Source: a virus. Taken from it: a DNA stretch of 57,489 nucleotides. A model generated the notes under the pieces. The model saw only the letters and a list, made by a program, of their open reading frames with translations. It did not search any database and was not told the origin of the DNA. The DNA lies in IMG/VR virus record IMGVR_UViG_3300022745_000039, positions 1 to 57,489 of that record. The stretch is one strand, 5' to 3'. The translations under genes were made by a program, and so were the position numbers. Shown here in pieces: positions 41,758 through 49,561 of the stretch (its first letter is position 1; every line of letters starts with the position of its first letter).

Positions 41758-41778
41758 CTTGTTAGATACGTTTAGAGT
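41758..41778 (-). promoter_or_regulatory. Periodic element before 41746
   Basis: On the minus strand ACTCTAAACG and, one base later, ATCTAACAAG, then the GGAG Shine-Dalgarno. The stop of the upstream gene lies inside it. Confidence 0.5.
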
Positions 41779-42502
41779 TCAGTTCGTGATAACGGCGCAC
41801 GTAGTCCGCCGTGTCTTTCCACGTAGTAGGGAAGCACTTGCCGTCGTCGCTCTCGGCAAACTCTTCGAGCAGTTCTTTCTTGCCTGCCAGCTTGCCTACA
41901 CCCAGCATGACTGCGTTGTAGTCCATGCTCTTGTCGACAGCCGCACTGAAGATGTTGCCCTCGGACATCTCTTCGTAGATACGCCAGTCGTAGTCCTCTT
42001 CGCCGATCACGTCGACCGCAGCCTGGAACAGACAGTAGAGCTGGTTGTAGTCCCAGGTGCGCAGCGGACCCCACTCAGTGATGTCGTTGCGGTAGTGACT
42101 GATGAAGCCGTCGCGGCTGGTGAACATGTCCTTCGCAGCTTTGCGCAGAGCATTGCGACCGACGCGCCGAGCCAGCAGCAGCATGTCCTTGTAACTGACT
42201 TTGATGAAGATCTTGTCCGTCTCAAAGTTGTAGTACTTCGGGCTGGTCATCTCCACAAACTCGAACTGCAGGCTAAGCCCAAGCTCTTCGTTGATGAAGG
42301 ACACGAACGAGTCGGCATATTCCTTGGAGATGTGCTCGTGGGCGACACCGTACCGGCTGTTCTGGTAGATCAGGTTGGCGACCTCGGAGTCAGGCACGTC
42401 GTGCTCTGCAGCCAGATGCTCGGCGATCTGTTCCTCTTCACGGTCGATGCCTCCGCTCCACATTGACTCGTAGAACCCCGAAAAGGGTATGCGTGCTTCC
42501 AT
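41762..42502 (-). CDS. Hypothetical phage protein, 246 aa
   Basis: Begins 'MEARIPFSGFYESMWSGGIDREEEQIAEHL', a start seen in several phage hypothetical proteins next to anti-restriction genes. Acidic, mixed alpha/beta, no catalytic motif seen. Ends within a promoter-like element. Adjacent ArdA suggests but does not show a shared anti-defence job. Confidence 0.65.
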   Translation of the reverse strand: MEARIPFSGFYESMWSGGIDREEEQIAEHLAAEHDVPDSEVANLIYQNSRYGVAHEHISKEYADSFVSFINEELGLSLQFEFVEMTSPKYYNFETDKIFIKVSYKDMLLLARRVGRNALRKAAKDMFTSRDGFISHYRNDITEWGPLRTWDYNQLYCLFQAAVDVIGEEDYDWRIYEEMSEGNIFSAAVDKSMDYNAVMLGVGKLAGKKELLEEFAESDDGKCFPTTWKDTADYVRRYHELNSKRI

Positions 42503-42504
42503 GA

Positions 42505-43008
42505 TTAGCAGCTCCTGAACACGTAGCCCGTGTCCTCGTCGTAGTAATAGTCACCCATGAACAAGTCCCGTGCGAACTTTTCGTAGTCGATGTAATAGCG
42601 CACGCTCTCAGGCACTTCATGCAGGTAGCACTCATCGAAGAGTTCTTCGGCGTAGGCCACCTCGCTGTCGTACTTGCCGCAGCGGCTGTCTTCGAAGTTG
42701 CGCAGGCTCCAGCTACCAGCCCAGCTGATGTAGGCTGCAGCGTGGTCGTAGTCGATGTCGTTGCTGTCGCAGTCCTCCATGCACTCCTTGAAGCCGCTCA
42801 GGTCGAACGCCCCGAAGTTGGACGAGAAGTGCGAGGCCAGATCGCCCTGGGTGTCGGCCACCAGCAGATCGCCGTCGTAGTCTTCAGCGCAGTAGCCAGC
42901 TTCATGCAGCGCTGCGATGATCTCGTCTTCATCACCAATGTCTTCAAGGTCGATCCACATGCCCTTGGTCGGCATGCCGTCGACGTAATAGAACGCTTCT
43001 TCACTCAT
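42505..43008 (-). CDS. ardA: ArdA-type anti-restriction protein
   Basis: A 167-aa very acidic protein. 'YISWAGSWSLRNFEDSRCGKYDSEVAYAEELFDE' (in parts), 'VPESVRYYIDYEKFARDLFMGDY' and 'GYVF' are the conserved C-terminal parts of ArdA. ArdA mimics bent B-DNA and blocks type I restriction enzymes after entry of phage DNA. The ATG at 43008 has GGAG eight bases upstream; the longer frame to 43149 is rejected. Expected early expression fits its place in the leftward operon. Confidence 0.93.
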   Translation of the reverse strand: MSEEAFYYVDGMPTKGMWIDLEDIGDEDEIIAALHEAGYCAEDYDGDLLVADTQGDLASHFSSNFGAFDLSGFKECMEDCDSNDIDYDHAAAYISWAGSWSLRNFEDSRCGKYDSEVAYAEELFDECYLHEVPESVRYYIDYEKFARDLFMGDYYYDEDTGYVFRSC

Positions 43009-43228
43009 CGTCCAGTCTCCTTTGCGCTTCCATGCGCTTGGCTTTCTTGCGGTCGTAGTGGTCCACTTCACCCATGTGGTAGTAGTTGCAGTAAGGGCAC
43101 TTGTAGGGCTTGATGGCTGCGTCGGTGCGGCGAGACAACTTCCTCGCAAACTGTTCAGCCTGCTTGAATGTCAGCCTTGCCTTGCCGCCGCACGCAACCA
43201 CTGGAGGTGCGCGGCGGTGCTCGGTCAT
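43001..43228 (-). CDS. Small zinc-finger-like protein
   Basis: A 75-aa basic protein with one CxxC plus nearby His ('YKCPYCNYYHMGE') and a basic helix ('QAEQFARKLSRRTDAA'). Probably nucleic acid binding. Overlaps ArdA start and ligase stop by 4-8 nt. Confidence 0.65.
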   Translation of the reverse strand: MTEHRRAPPVVACGGKARLTFKQAEQFARKLSRRTDAAIKPYKCPYCNYYHMGEVDHYDRKKAKRMEAQRRLDDE

Positions 43229-44085
43229 GTGTCGATGGAGTCTCTGAAGCCCAGGAACACCGGATGGCGCGGCAAGTCCTTCGCGCCTATCTGGAAGTGC
43301 TTCACTTTGACCAGACGACCAAGATACTTGTGTCGGTTCGCCCAGATCTCAGCCCGAAGTACGTCGTCGAATCCGGTCCCGCAATTGAACGATCCAGCGG
43401 AGTGTTTGAGAACAAGCGCGCCAAGGTCGCCTCGGCCCGTTTTATTTTCTTTGTGAGAGCTGCGCTTCGTGCGACCGAGTTCGTTCTTCGTCGCCGCATT
43501 CCCGTTGTGTTGGCGCTCTTCAAACCCGACGATCTCGAACTCTTCATCGACGAACCTCTTTACTTTGAGCAGCAGGCCTTCCTTCGCAGTACTGCGGCCA
43601 AACTTGTAGTGGCCGTTCAGGGCGCGCAGGATCAGCCCTTCGTAGCCCGCAGACAGACAGAGCTGTTCATAGTTCAGCAGCTCGTCTCCACCATACACGT
43701 GGCGCTGCGCCAGAAATTCCCAGTTCAGCGAGGGCTTCTTGTCGATGCCCAGGGTGCGTGAGACATAGCTGAGGTGTGGGTGTCCGATGTGATCGAACAC
43801 ATAGAAGCGCACGTCCGGCGTGCCGTCCTTGCGCATGACACCGCTCACCGTGTCCGTGTAGCAGGTCTTGCTGGTGGGTGGGCCGACGATGAGTTCGCCG
43901 TCGAAGTGCTCCAGCTTACCGAACAGACTCTGGACGTGTTCGTTCGGTATGCGCTTCAGACTACGTGAGAGTACGACGCCGTCTTTAACGATGGCGCGCA
44001 CACCGTCCAGCTTGGGGCTGGCCAGCACGGGGTAGCGGATGTTGTCGAGGTCTGCCGGACTTGCCAGCATAGGCTTGAATGTCAT
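43225..44085 (-). CDS. ATP-dependent DNA ligase
   Basis: A 286-aa ligase from ATG 44085 ('MTFKPMLASPADL'). Motif I 'SPKLDGVRAI' provides the adenylated Lys25. 'FDGELIVG' (motif III-like), 'VFDHIG', 'YEGLILRAL' (motif IV) and 'GLLLKVKRF' (motif V) follow, then a short OB domain. It seals nicks in phage DNA during replication and recombination. The frame upstream to 44247 is not coding. Confidence 0.93.
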   Translation of the reverse strand: MTFKPMLASPADLDNIRYPVLASPKLDGVRAIVKDGVVLSRSLKRIPNEHVQSLFGKLEHFDGELIVGPPTSKTCYTDTVSGVMRKDGTPDVRFYVFDHIGHPHLSYVSRTLGIDKKPSLNWEFLAQRHVYGGDELLNYEQLCLSAGYEGLILRALNGHYKFGRSTAKEGLLLKVKRFVDEEFEIVGFEERQHNGNAATKNELGRTKRSSHKENKTGRGDLGALVLKHSAGSFNCGTGFDDVLRAEIWANRHKYLGRLVKVKHFQIGAKDLPRHPVFLGFRDSIDT

Positions 44086-44087
44086 GG

Positions 44088-44276
44088 TCAGTGTCTCGGT
44101 TCGCTGTTCTTCGCTGCGTCGTCCGCAGCACGGAGCACGATGAGCTGCGCTTCGTAGTCGATGGCCTCTTGCATCATGCGCATCTGACTCAGATTGGCGA
44201 GCCGGTGTGCACGCTCGGTGCGCTTCATTTCGACGTACATACGCCACTGCGGGTTGTTCTTCCAGCCCGCTTTCAT
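44088..44276 (-). CDS. Hypothetical helical protein, 62 aa
   Basis: From ATG 44276 ('MKAGWKNNPQWRMYVEMKRTERAHRLANL'). Basic N-terminus and a long helix. Starts within the upstream stop (ATGA). Role unknown. Confidence 0.6.
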   Translation of the reverse strand: MKAGWKNNPQWRMYVEMKRTERAHRLANLSQMRMMQEAIDYEAQLIVLRAADDAAKNSEPRH

Positions 44277-44728
44277 TTCTTCACCTCGTACAGCTTGTCC
44301 GCATAGACGACGTCGCCACGCGTCCACAGCAGCTTCATCGTGCTGATGGTCTGGTCAAGTGCAGCAGGGCCGCGCTTGAGTGCCGTGTTGATCTGCTCGG
44401 CGGTGGAGGGTGTCGAGCACGTCTTGAGGATCACAGCACGCACGTCGGAGCCAACACGGGTGCATGCTTCGCCAGGAGGCACCTGGATCGGCTTGGGCAC
44501 GTACGGCTTCTCGTCCACGGTCTGGTCGAGCGGCTTCAGGGCTTCGGGCGCACGCTGCACAGGGGCTTCGGCATCGCGGCTCTTGGGCGTTACGAGCAGT
44601 TTGTACTGCTGGGTGATGTACTCCTGGCGCTCCTGGGTATCGCGCACGGCGTTGCACAGGATCTCGTCCGGCGCACCGGCCAGGATCTTGATCAGATGTG
44701 CTCTTTCGTTATCTGTTAGGACTTGCAT
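44273..44728 (-). CDS. Hypothetical protein with winged-helix-like C-terminus
   Basis: A 151-aa protein. The Pro-rich centre links an N-terminal helical part to a C-terminal part ('VRAVILKTCSTPSTAEQINTALKRG', 'LLWTRGDVVYADKLYEV') that reads as a winged helix. It follows its own promoter-like element and a terminator, so it begins a new transcription unit. Could be a regulator. Confidence 0.65.
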   Translation of the reverse strand: MQVLTDNERAHLIKILAGAPDEILCNAVRDTQERQEYITQQYKLLVTPKSRDAEAPVQRAPEALKPLDQTVDEKPYVPKPIQVPPGEACTRVGSDVRAVILKTCSTPSTAEQINTALKRGPAALDQTISTMKLLWTRGDVVYADKLYEVKK

Positions 44729-44744
44729 AAGACTCCGTTAGAGT
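44725..44744 (-). promoter_or_regulatory. Periodic element at 44728 gene start
   Basis: ACTCTAACGG then AGTCTTATGC on the minus strand; the ATG is inside it and GGAG serves as Shine-Dalgarno. The core 15 bases equal those at 24004. A terminator lies directly upstream. Confidence 0.65.
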
Positions 44745-44754
44745 TTGTGGGCGT

Positions 44755-44775
44755 GAAAAGGCCGCAAGTGCGGCC
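44755..44775 (-). terminator. Hairpin terminator
   Basis: On the minus strand GGCCGC-ACTT-GCGGCC is followed by TTTTC, just after the stop at 44783. Confidence 0.88.
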
Positions 44776-44782
44776 CGAGGGT

Positions 44783-45157
44783 TTACTTGCGAGTGACGGT
44801 GATCGTGAACTCAGGGAAATCCAGAACGACTGCGCCGTCGCTCTCAGTGATCGTGACGTTGGGCTTCTTGCCTGCCTTGGCTACAGTGAGACGTGTGACC
44901 GGCTCCTGCTCTGGCTCGGCCTTATTCATCCACGTGTAGGCATAGCGCGAGCGCTGCGACTTGTCGTTCGAGTACCAGCGCTGCACCAGCTCGCGGCGCC
45001 ACATGTGGCCCAGGTAGTCGCTTACGCGGTTGGGGCTGTCAGCGAGCTTCTTGACGCGTGGGTCGTCGTACAGATCCACGCAGGTCTGCGGCTTGTCGCC
45101 CGCCGCCCGAAGTAGCTCTTCGAGCACTTCGTAAATCTCCGCTTCGCTTTTGATCAT
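44783..45157 (-). CDS. Hypothetical protein with winged-helix-like N-terminus
   Basis: A 124-aa protein. Residues 1-75 ('EAEIYEVLEELLRAAGDKPQTCVDLYDD', 'YLGHMWRRELVQRWYSND') read as a winged helix. The C-terminal 40 residues form beta strands. It overlaps the end of the nuclease gene by 119 nt. Similar in design to the 44273 gene, so the two may be related. Confidence 0.65.
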   Translation of the reverse strand: MIKSEAEIYEVLEELLRAAGDKPQTCVDLYDDPRVKKLADSPNRVSDYLGHMWRRELVQRWYSNDKSQRSRYAYTWMNKAEPEQEPVTRLTVAKAGKKPNVTITESDGAVVLDFPEFTITVTRK

Positions 45158-45551
45158 TGGGTTCTCCGGTTTCGCTCAGTATCCAGGCAGCAAGCTCCTG
45201 GCGTGTCTGCAGTCTATTCTGAAATTGTAGGGTCGGTACGGGGTGCTCCCACTCTAAGTCTCGCAAGAGTACGCCGCCTGCCTTACAACCAACAATCACT
45301 GCCACGTTGCGGCCTTCGTGGTAGCGACCCCACAGCCACTCCAGCTGGAGGGCTGAGCACTCCACTTGAACGTCTGCGGTCACGGGGATGCGCTCGACGA
45401 ACTTGTACTCCACCCACAGCTCGCTCTTCATGCCGCTGTAGTAGTAGTCAGCCGTGCCGCCACGGTAGGGGTTGTTCATCTTCTCGCCATGCAGCTTGGG
45501 TGGCAAGTGCTTGTTGACACTGCCGATGAACGTGTTCTCGGGCTTTCTCAC
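45039..45551 (-). CDS. PD-(D/E)XK nuclease, Holliday-resolvase-like
   Basis: A 170-aa protein from GTG 45551. Residues 5-50 hold Glu5, 'YRGGTADYYYSG' (Asp35) and 'ELWVEYKFV' (Glu48, Lys50), the acid-acid-x-Lys core of the superfamily. Small phage proteins of this form act as structure-specific or VRR-like nucleases. Residues after about 130 are read across the start of the next gene and are Arg/Ser/Gly-rich, so the functional domain probably ends near there. Confidence 0.8.
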   Translation of the reverse strand: MRKPENTFIGSVNKHLPPKLHGEKMNNPYRGGTADYYYSGMKSELWVEYKFVERIPVTADVQVECSALQLEWLWGRYHEGRNVAVIVGCKAGGVLLRDLEWEHPVPTLQFQNRLQTRQELAAWILSETGEPNDQKRSGDLRSARRATSGGGRQAADLRGSVRRPTRQEAR

Positions 45552-45886
45552 TTGAGTACGCCGTTGAGTTCGTCGTCGATCAGCTTGGTATAACCGGCAA
45601 TGTCGTGCCAGCTGTCGGCGTAGTTTGGGTCACCGTTCAGGATGCGACCGATCTTGTGCGCAACCATTTCAAGAGCTTCGCGCTGCGAGTAACTGAGGTT
45701 GTCCCAGCCAGCATGCGCGCGCATGGTGTCTTTGAGCGACTGTGTAACTGCTGCGTGGCCCACAAACGAACCGTACCGCTTGCCGCGTTCTTCCAGTGTT
45801 GCGTCGACAGTCGCTGGTGCGGCTGACGGCGGGGTGTTGTCTTTGATCCATTGCTGGTGTTTGAATGCGCTGTCGGTAAGGCCCAT
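45548..45886 (-). CDS. DUF6378-type phage protein
   Basis: A 112-aa protein from ATG 45886 with GGAGGAAAC upstream. 'TLEERGKRYGSFVGHA', 'REALEMVAHKIGRILNGDPNYADSWHDIAGY' (in parts) are the signature of DUF6378 proteins, widespread in phages. The fold is predicted to be related to MazG/dUTPase-like all-helical NTP hydrolases, but that is not certain. Confidence 0.85.
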   Translation of the reverse strand: MGLTDSAFKHQQWIKDNTPPSAAPATVDATLEERGKRYGSFVGHAAVTQSLKDTMRAHAGWDNLSYSQREALEMVAHKIGRILNGDPNYADSWHDIAGYTKLIDDELNGVLK

Positions 45887-45922
45887 GTTTCCTCCGTGGG
45901 TTAAGTTGATTTGAGTTGAATT

Positions 45923-46041
45923 ACTTCTATATGGGCGTCGTAGCGTTTCAGTCGAGCCTACTTGTCCGTATTCTTTCAACGGTGAGCCGATAGCTGTTTC
46001 TATCCACGGCGCCCATGTAGAAGTGCGGGAGTCCCCGCACT
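45923..46041 (-). ncRNA. Candidate structured RNA or leader between genes
   Basis: Fifteen-base arms at 45923-45937 and 46010-46024 pair with one G-U, enclosing 72 nt that hold small hairpins (GATAG/CTATC, CCGT/ACGG). A second 8-bp hairpin with loop GACT (46022-46041) abuts and shares three bases with the long stem. It sits in a 170-nt gap before a DUF6378 gene, without a T-tract. Riboregulator, leader or processing element are possible. Confidence 0.45.
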
Positions 46042-46056
46042 GCTCTGTACCGCCGC

Positions 46057-46296
46057 TTAGACCGCTGCGGGCATCAGCTTCGACAAATCTGCCTGGGCCT
46101 TGTCATGGGCCTTGGTCAGCTTCTCGACAGCTTTGGTTGCTGCGGCGTCGGCCTTGGCGAATGCCTTGGCTGCTTCGGCCTTGGCCTTGACAGCTGCCTT
46201 CAGCTCAGCGGCTGCAGTCTTGACTGCTGCCTTGGCGGTTGCGATGACAGCCTTCTTGTCGGCTGCGGAAAGTACGGCGGATTTAGCACGTGCCAT
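46057..46296 (-). CDS. Ala/Lys-rich histone H1-like protein
   Basis: A 79-aa protein composed mainly of Ala and Lys ('KKAVIATAKAAVKTAAAELKAAV') with no aromatic residues. It would form one long amphipathic helix with a basic face, like eukaryotic H1 tails or bacterial Hc1-type DNA-binding proteins. Likely binds phage or host DNA. The neighbours are a structured RNA candidate and a Cys-rich protein. Confidence 0.7.
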   Translation of the reverse strand: MARAKSAVLSAADKKAVIATAKAAVKTAAAELKAAVKAKAEAAKAFAKADAAATKAVEKLTKAHDKAQADLSKLMPAAV

Positions 46297-46327
46297 TTTG
46301 AATAACTCCAGGTTCGTTGTAACAATG

Positions 46328-46372
46328 AAATGGCCGTTCTTTCCGGCCTGTCAGACGTTTGACCGACGTCAA
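46328..46372 (-). promoter_or_regulatory. Intergenic hairpin and TTGAC palindrome
   Basis: GGCCG-GAAAGAA-CGGCC (46332-46348) could be a weak terminator on the minus strand. TTGAC-GTCG-GTCAA (46359-46372, minus strand) is an interrupted palindrome and possible operator. Confidence 0.35.
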
Positions 46373-46383
46373 GGGTTTTGGTA

Positions 46384-47196
46384 TCAACGGCGAGCGTTGG
46401 CTACCTTCTTCGCAGGCACTGCACGACGGGGTGCGGGCTTGGAATCGTTGGCCGCAGTGGAGACATCAGGCTCGACCTGCAAGCGAGTCAGCGTGGACTC
46501 CTTGAGGCTCTGCGCGATGGCCAGGAGCGGATCTTTGGTGGACAGCGCTTCAATGACGGAGAAGCGCAGGGATGCCCACTCGTCGTCACTGAAGGAGACC
46601 TTCGTTGCCACGCCGCGAATGGGCATGCCGTACTTGGATGCCACAGTCGCCACGTGACCGTCGAAGGACTTCAGGCCAGTGCTGGACACCTTCAGGATCT
46701 GAATCGGTGTGTCAGCGTCGGCGTCCAGCGGGATCACGCCCAGCAGGCGGGTGTTGGAGCAGGCCTTGCCACGTCCGTTGGGGGCGGACTTGAACTGGTT
46801 TGCCCAGCAACCGGCGCAACCACCTTCGCATTGCACATCAGGGCTGTTGGCCGACGGTACGAGACCGGCAGGCTCCAGGCCGATGGCAAAGCACTTGGGC
46901 GGCACGATGTTGTTGCGATCAAACTGCGTGTCGTAGTAGAAGTTCGCAGCCACGAAGTCGACAATCACGCATTCCAATTCGTCGACTTCCAGGCCGTTGG
47001 GCAGCTTGAAGGTCTTGCCTTGGGTGACGGTGATGCGGTCGCCGCTGGGCGCAGAGATTCGCTTCTGCAGGGCCGCGACTTCGTTGGCGAACTGCTCGTT
47101 GATGTTCGCAGGGAGGTTGACTTTCGCTTTGGCTATCGCTGTGCTCGTAGACTTCGCTGCGGGTTTCGCTTCGGGTTTGGCTTTGGTTGTTGCCAT
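46384..47196 (-). CDS. Zn-ribbon-containing protein, possible ssDNA-binding protein
   Basis: A 270-aa protein from ATG 47196. It begins with an Ala/Lys/Pro-rich tail, has a beta-rich centre and a Cys cluster 'CEGGCAGCWANQFKSAPNGRGKAC' (in parts) likely binding Zn or a metal, and ends with a basic disordered tail. Proteins of this type beside a phage polymerase are often thought to be single-stranded-DNA binding, but the evidence here is only position and composition. Confidence 0.6.
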   Translation of the reverse strand: MATTKAKPEAKPAAKSTSTAIAKAKVNLPANINEQFANEVAALQKRISAPSGDRITVTQGKTFKLPNGLEVDELECVIVDFVAANFYYDTQFDRNNIVPPKCFAIGLEPAGLVPSANSPDVQCEGGCAGCWANQFKSAPNGRGKACSNTRLLGVIPLDADADTPIQILKVSSTGLKSFDGHVATVASKYGMPIRGVATKVSFSDDEWASLRFSVIEALSTKDPLLAIAQSLKESTLTRLQVEPDVSTAANDSKPAPRRAVPAKKVANARR

Positions 47197-47216
47197 GATG
47201 GTTCCTTGCAAGGTTG

Positions 47217-47247
47217 ATGAAAGATTCTCTTAGATTCGCTTAGAGAT
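47217..47247 (-). promoter_or_regulatory. Periodic element before 47196
   Basis: Minus strand: ATCTCTAAGCG, AATCTAAGAG and AATCTTTCAT follow each other at 10-11 bp. The stop codon of the upstream gene is inside the first unit. Confidence 0.55.
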
Positions 47248-47638
47248 CGCGCAAGTTGATCACGCGCTTTGTGTACGGCTCCATTCCTGGAATCGCACCT
47301 TTCTTCTCCAGCAGCTCGCGCATGGCGGGGTCCGACACACGGCGCTGCAAGAGATGAAACTGTTTGGTCTTGGAGACGTACGCCGTGAACGCATCCCAGT
47401 CCTGAGTGTTGAAGCTCGTGGACTCGTTGATGCTGGCGCTTGCCACCTTACCTGTGGACTTGGAGACGCCCTCGGCATCCATCAGTTCGATGAGCTGCGT
47501 CTGGAGGGCTTCGTACTCGCCGGTCAGTTCCTTTTCGGTGACTGCCAGGGCACGTTTCTTGGCACGGATCTCTTGCATCTTGTCGATGAGAGAGCCGACG
47601 GTGACTTTGGGTTTTCGCATTGCAGTTACGGTCGCCAT
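47240..47638 (-). CDS. Conserved phage hypothetical protein
   Basis: A 132-aa protein. Residues 10-55 form a coiled coil ('KMQEIRAKKRALAVTEKELTGEYEALQ' in parts); the C-terminal half 'TQDWDAFTAYVSKTKQFHLLQRRVSDPAMRELLEKK' is a domain seen in many phages next to replication genes. Function unknown. Confidence 0.7.
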   Translation of the reverse strand: MATVTAMRKPKVTVGSLIDKMQEIRAKKRALAVTEKELTGEYEALQTQLIELMDAEGVSKSTGKVASASINESTSFNTQDWDAFTAYVSKTKQFHLLQRRVSDPAMRELLEKKGAIPGMEPYTKRVINLRDL

Positions 47639-47655
47639 GATGTTTCCTTAGAAGG

Positions 47656-47685
47656 AGTTGAGAGAATATCAGAGTGCGTTAGAGT
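47656..47685 (-). promoter_or_regulatory. Periodic element between polymerase and 47638 gene
   Basis: Minus strand: ACTCTAACGC, ACTCTGATAT, TCTCTCAACT, consecutive 10-mers, then a Shine-Dalgarno-like AAGGAA and ATG. Confidence 0.6.
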
Positions 47686-47713
47686 TCAGCGATTGGATTT
47701 CGCTATCACGCGC

Positions 47714-49561
47714 TCACTTGCTGTAGCAGGTGTCGAAGCCGCCGTCCGCATCGAAGGGCATGTCGGCACACCAGTCGGGAGCCTCACGCATGCGAGCGAT
47801 CTGCGCCTTGAGCTGCTTGTCGGCCAGTCGAGCAGGGGCAGTCGTGACCACCTCATCGTGCGTCAGCATGCTGATCGCTGCCACCTCGTCGCGCTTGAGC
47901 TTGAGCTTGCGCAGGTCGTCTTCGATCTTCAGCGCCTGCTGACCCACAGCGATACGGGCGATGGCCTGCACGATGTTTTCCACGACCAGCCCGCCGTACA
48001 CATACTTGTAGACGTCGAAGGACTTGTACTTGAACGCGCCGGTCTCGCTCAGGTGCAGGCCTGGGTAGTTGATCGGCATGCCGTTGGGGAGCCAGATCGT
48101 GTCGGCGTCGAACTCAATCACGCCATCGAACGCAGCGCCGGACTCGCCGCGCACCATGCGGTGCAGCATCAGCTCGGCTTCCTTCCAGGCCAGCGGCACC
48201 ATGTGGTTCTTGCGCCGGTACAGATTCACGACGCGCTTGGCCTCGGTGGCTGTGATCGGCATTGGCGGACCCATAGAACCCAGCTCCAGAGTGGTCTGGA
48301 ACTTGACCGCACCCATGCCGTAGCCCAGGCCCAGCACGGCGACCTTGCCCACGAAGCGCTCGCCCTTCGTGATCTGGTCGACAGGCTTGCCATAGATCGC
48401 GCTGGCCATGATCTTGTAGACGTCCTCGCCCTTGGCAAACGCATCCAGCACGTCCTGCTGACCGGCCAGCCACGCCAGCATGCGGGCTTCGATCTGGGCG
48501 CTGTCGGTGACGATCAGCACGTGATCCTTGGGCGCGATGATGGCACGACGCAGCTCAGAGCCACGTGGCAGGTTCTGCAGGTTGAGCTTGTTGGAGCCGC
48601 CCCAGCGACCGGTCTTGGCTGCGTAGTAGTTGTACGACGCAGGCAGCTTGCCGGTCTGACCGGCCTGGATGAGCCGGTTCGCACGGGTCTCGACCTGGGT
48701 GCTCTTGGCTGCAAGACGCGCCTGGGCCAGCAGCACGACCTTCTTGTTCTCGTGCTCCAGCAGCTCCAGGAACTCAGGGTCGGACTGGGCGAACGCAAAG
48801 CTCTCGTGGCCGGTAGCCAGACTGATCTTGGTGGGTGGCTCGACGCCGAGCTTCTTGAGGGCGTCGGCGAACTTAGGGTTTGAGAGCAGCACTTCCTCGC
48901 TGGTCTTGGCCTTGGCGATGGCCGCACGCTTGTGCATCATCTCTTCGGCCAGGGCCAGCTCGGCACGTGGTATGTCCACTTCGAGCTTCGAGTCACAGAA
49001 CATACGGATCGTTACGTCGATCAGGCGCAGCTCGTCCCACGGGTAGATCTCGACCTGCTTGGCAAAAAGCGCGAAGCACAAGTCCACGTCGGTCTTGCAG
49101 CCGTCCATCAAGCCCTTGAGTATGTCGGGCGGCAAATCGCGTATGCCCTTGGTGGGCGTCAGGTAGGTCTCGCTCTTGGCGCCGATACCGTAGAGCTTCG
49201 CCACGGTGTCGAGCTTGGCACGACTCACATCAGCGTGCAGCGCACGGGTCATGGAGAGCGTGTCCAGGTAGAAGTGCGGGACGATGCCGTGGTGGTGCGA
49301 CAGGATGAAGCCGTCGAACGCGGTGTTGTGCGCCAGCAGATAGTGCGTGCTCCAGTCAATATCCTTGAGGATCTTGATGCCTTCGGCTGCGGTATAGCAC
49401 TTGGCCGCTTTCTTGCCGATCTTGATACCCCAGCAGTGTTCCTTGAACCGTGGATCACGGATGTAGGACGACGTGTTGAGTTCTTTCTTCGTCAGACTGA
49501 ACTCGGTGGAGTAGAAGGTCTCGGCGTCAACCGTGATCACTTTGTTGAGGTCAATTTTCAT
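47714..49561 (-). CDS. Family A DNA polymerase with 3'-5' exonuclease
   Basis: A 615-aa replicative polymerase. Proofreading residues are Asp12/Glu14 ('VDAETF'), Asp83 ('HNTAFDGF') and Asp158 ('CKTDVDL'). Polymerase motif A 'TDSAQIEARMLAWLAG' (Asp353), motif B 'RFVGKVAVLGLGYGMG' (Arg402, Lys406, Tyr414), and motif C 'THDEVV' (568-570) are intact. Start ATG 49561 lies in the end of the upstream gene; the frame to 49675 is a rejected extension. No 5'-nuclease domain. It would replicate the phage genome. Confidence 0.95.
   Translation of the reverse strand: MKIDLNKVITVDAETFYSTEFSLTKKELNTSSYIRDPRFKEHCWGIKIGKKAAKCYTAAEGIKILKDIDWSTHYLLAHNTAFDGFILSHHHGIVPHFYLDTLSMTRALHADVSRAKLDTVAKLYGIGAKSETYLTPTKGIRDLPPDILKGLMDGCKTDVDLCFALFAKQVEIYPWDELRLIDVTIRMFCDSKLEVDIPRAELALAEEMMHKRAAIAKAKTSEEVLLSNPKFADALKKLGVEPPTKISLATGHESFAFAQSDPEFLELLEHENKKVVLLAQARLAAKSTQVETRANRLIQAGQTGKLPASYNYYAAKTGRWGGSNKLNLQNLPRGSELRRAIIAPKDHVLIVTDSAQIEARMLAWLAGQQDVLDAFAKGEDVYKIMASAIYGKPVDQITKGERFVGKVAVLGLGYGMGAVKFQTTLELGSMGPPMPITATEAKRVVNLYRRKNHMVPLAWKEAELMLHRMVRGESGAAFDGVIEFDADTIWLPNGMPINYPGLHLSETGAFKYKSFDVYKYVYGGLVVENIVQAIARIAVGQQALKIEDDLRKLKLKRDEVAAISMLTHDEVVTTAPARLADKQLKAQIARMREAPDWCADMPFDADGGFDTCYSK

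Noticed and set aside
46022-46041. Rho-independent terminator
   Set aside because: The 8-bp hairpin has no T-tract on either strand, so it is treated as part of the RNA candidate.
47714-49561. Modified-base (Z-genome) replication system
   Set aside because: The polymerase is family A, but no PurZ- or DatZ-like gene is in the window.
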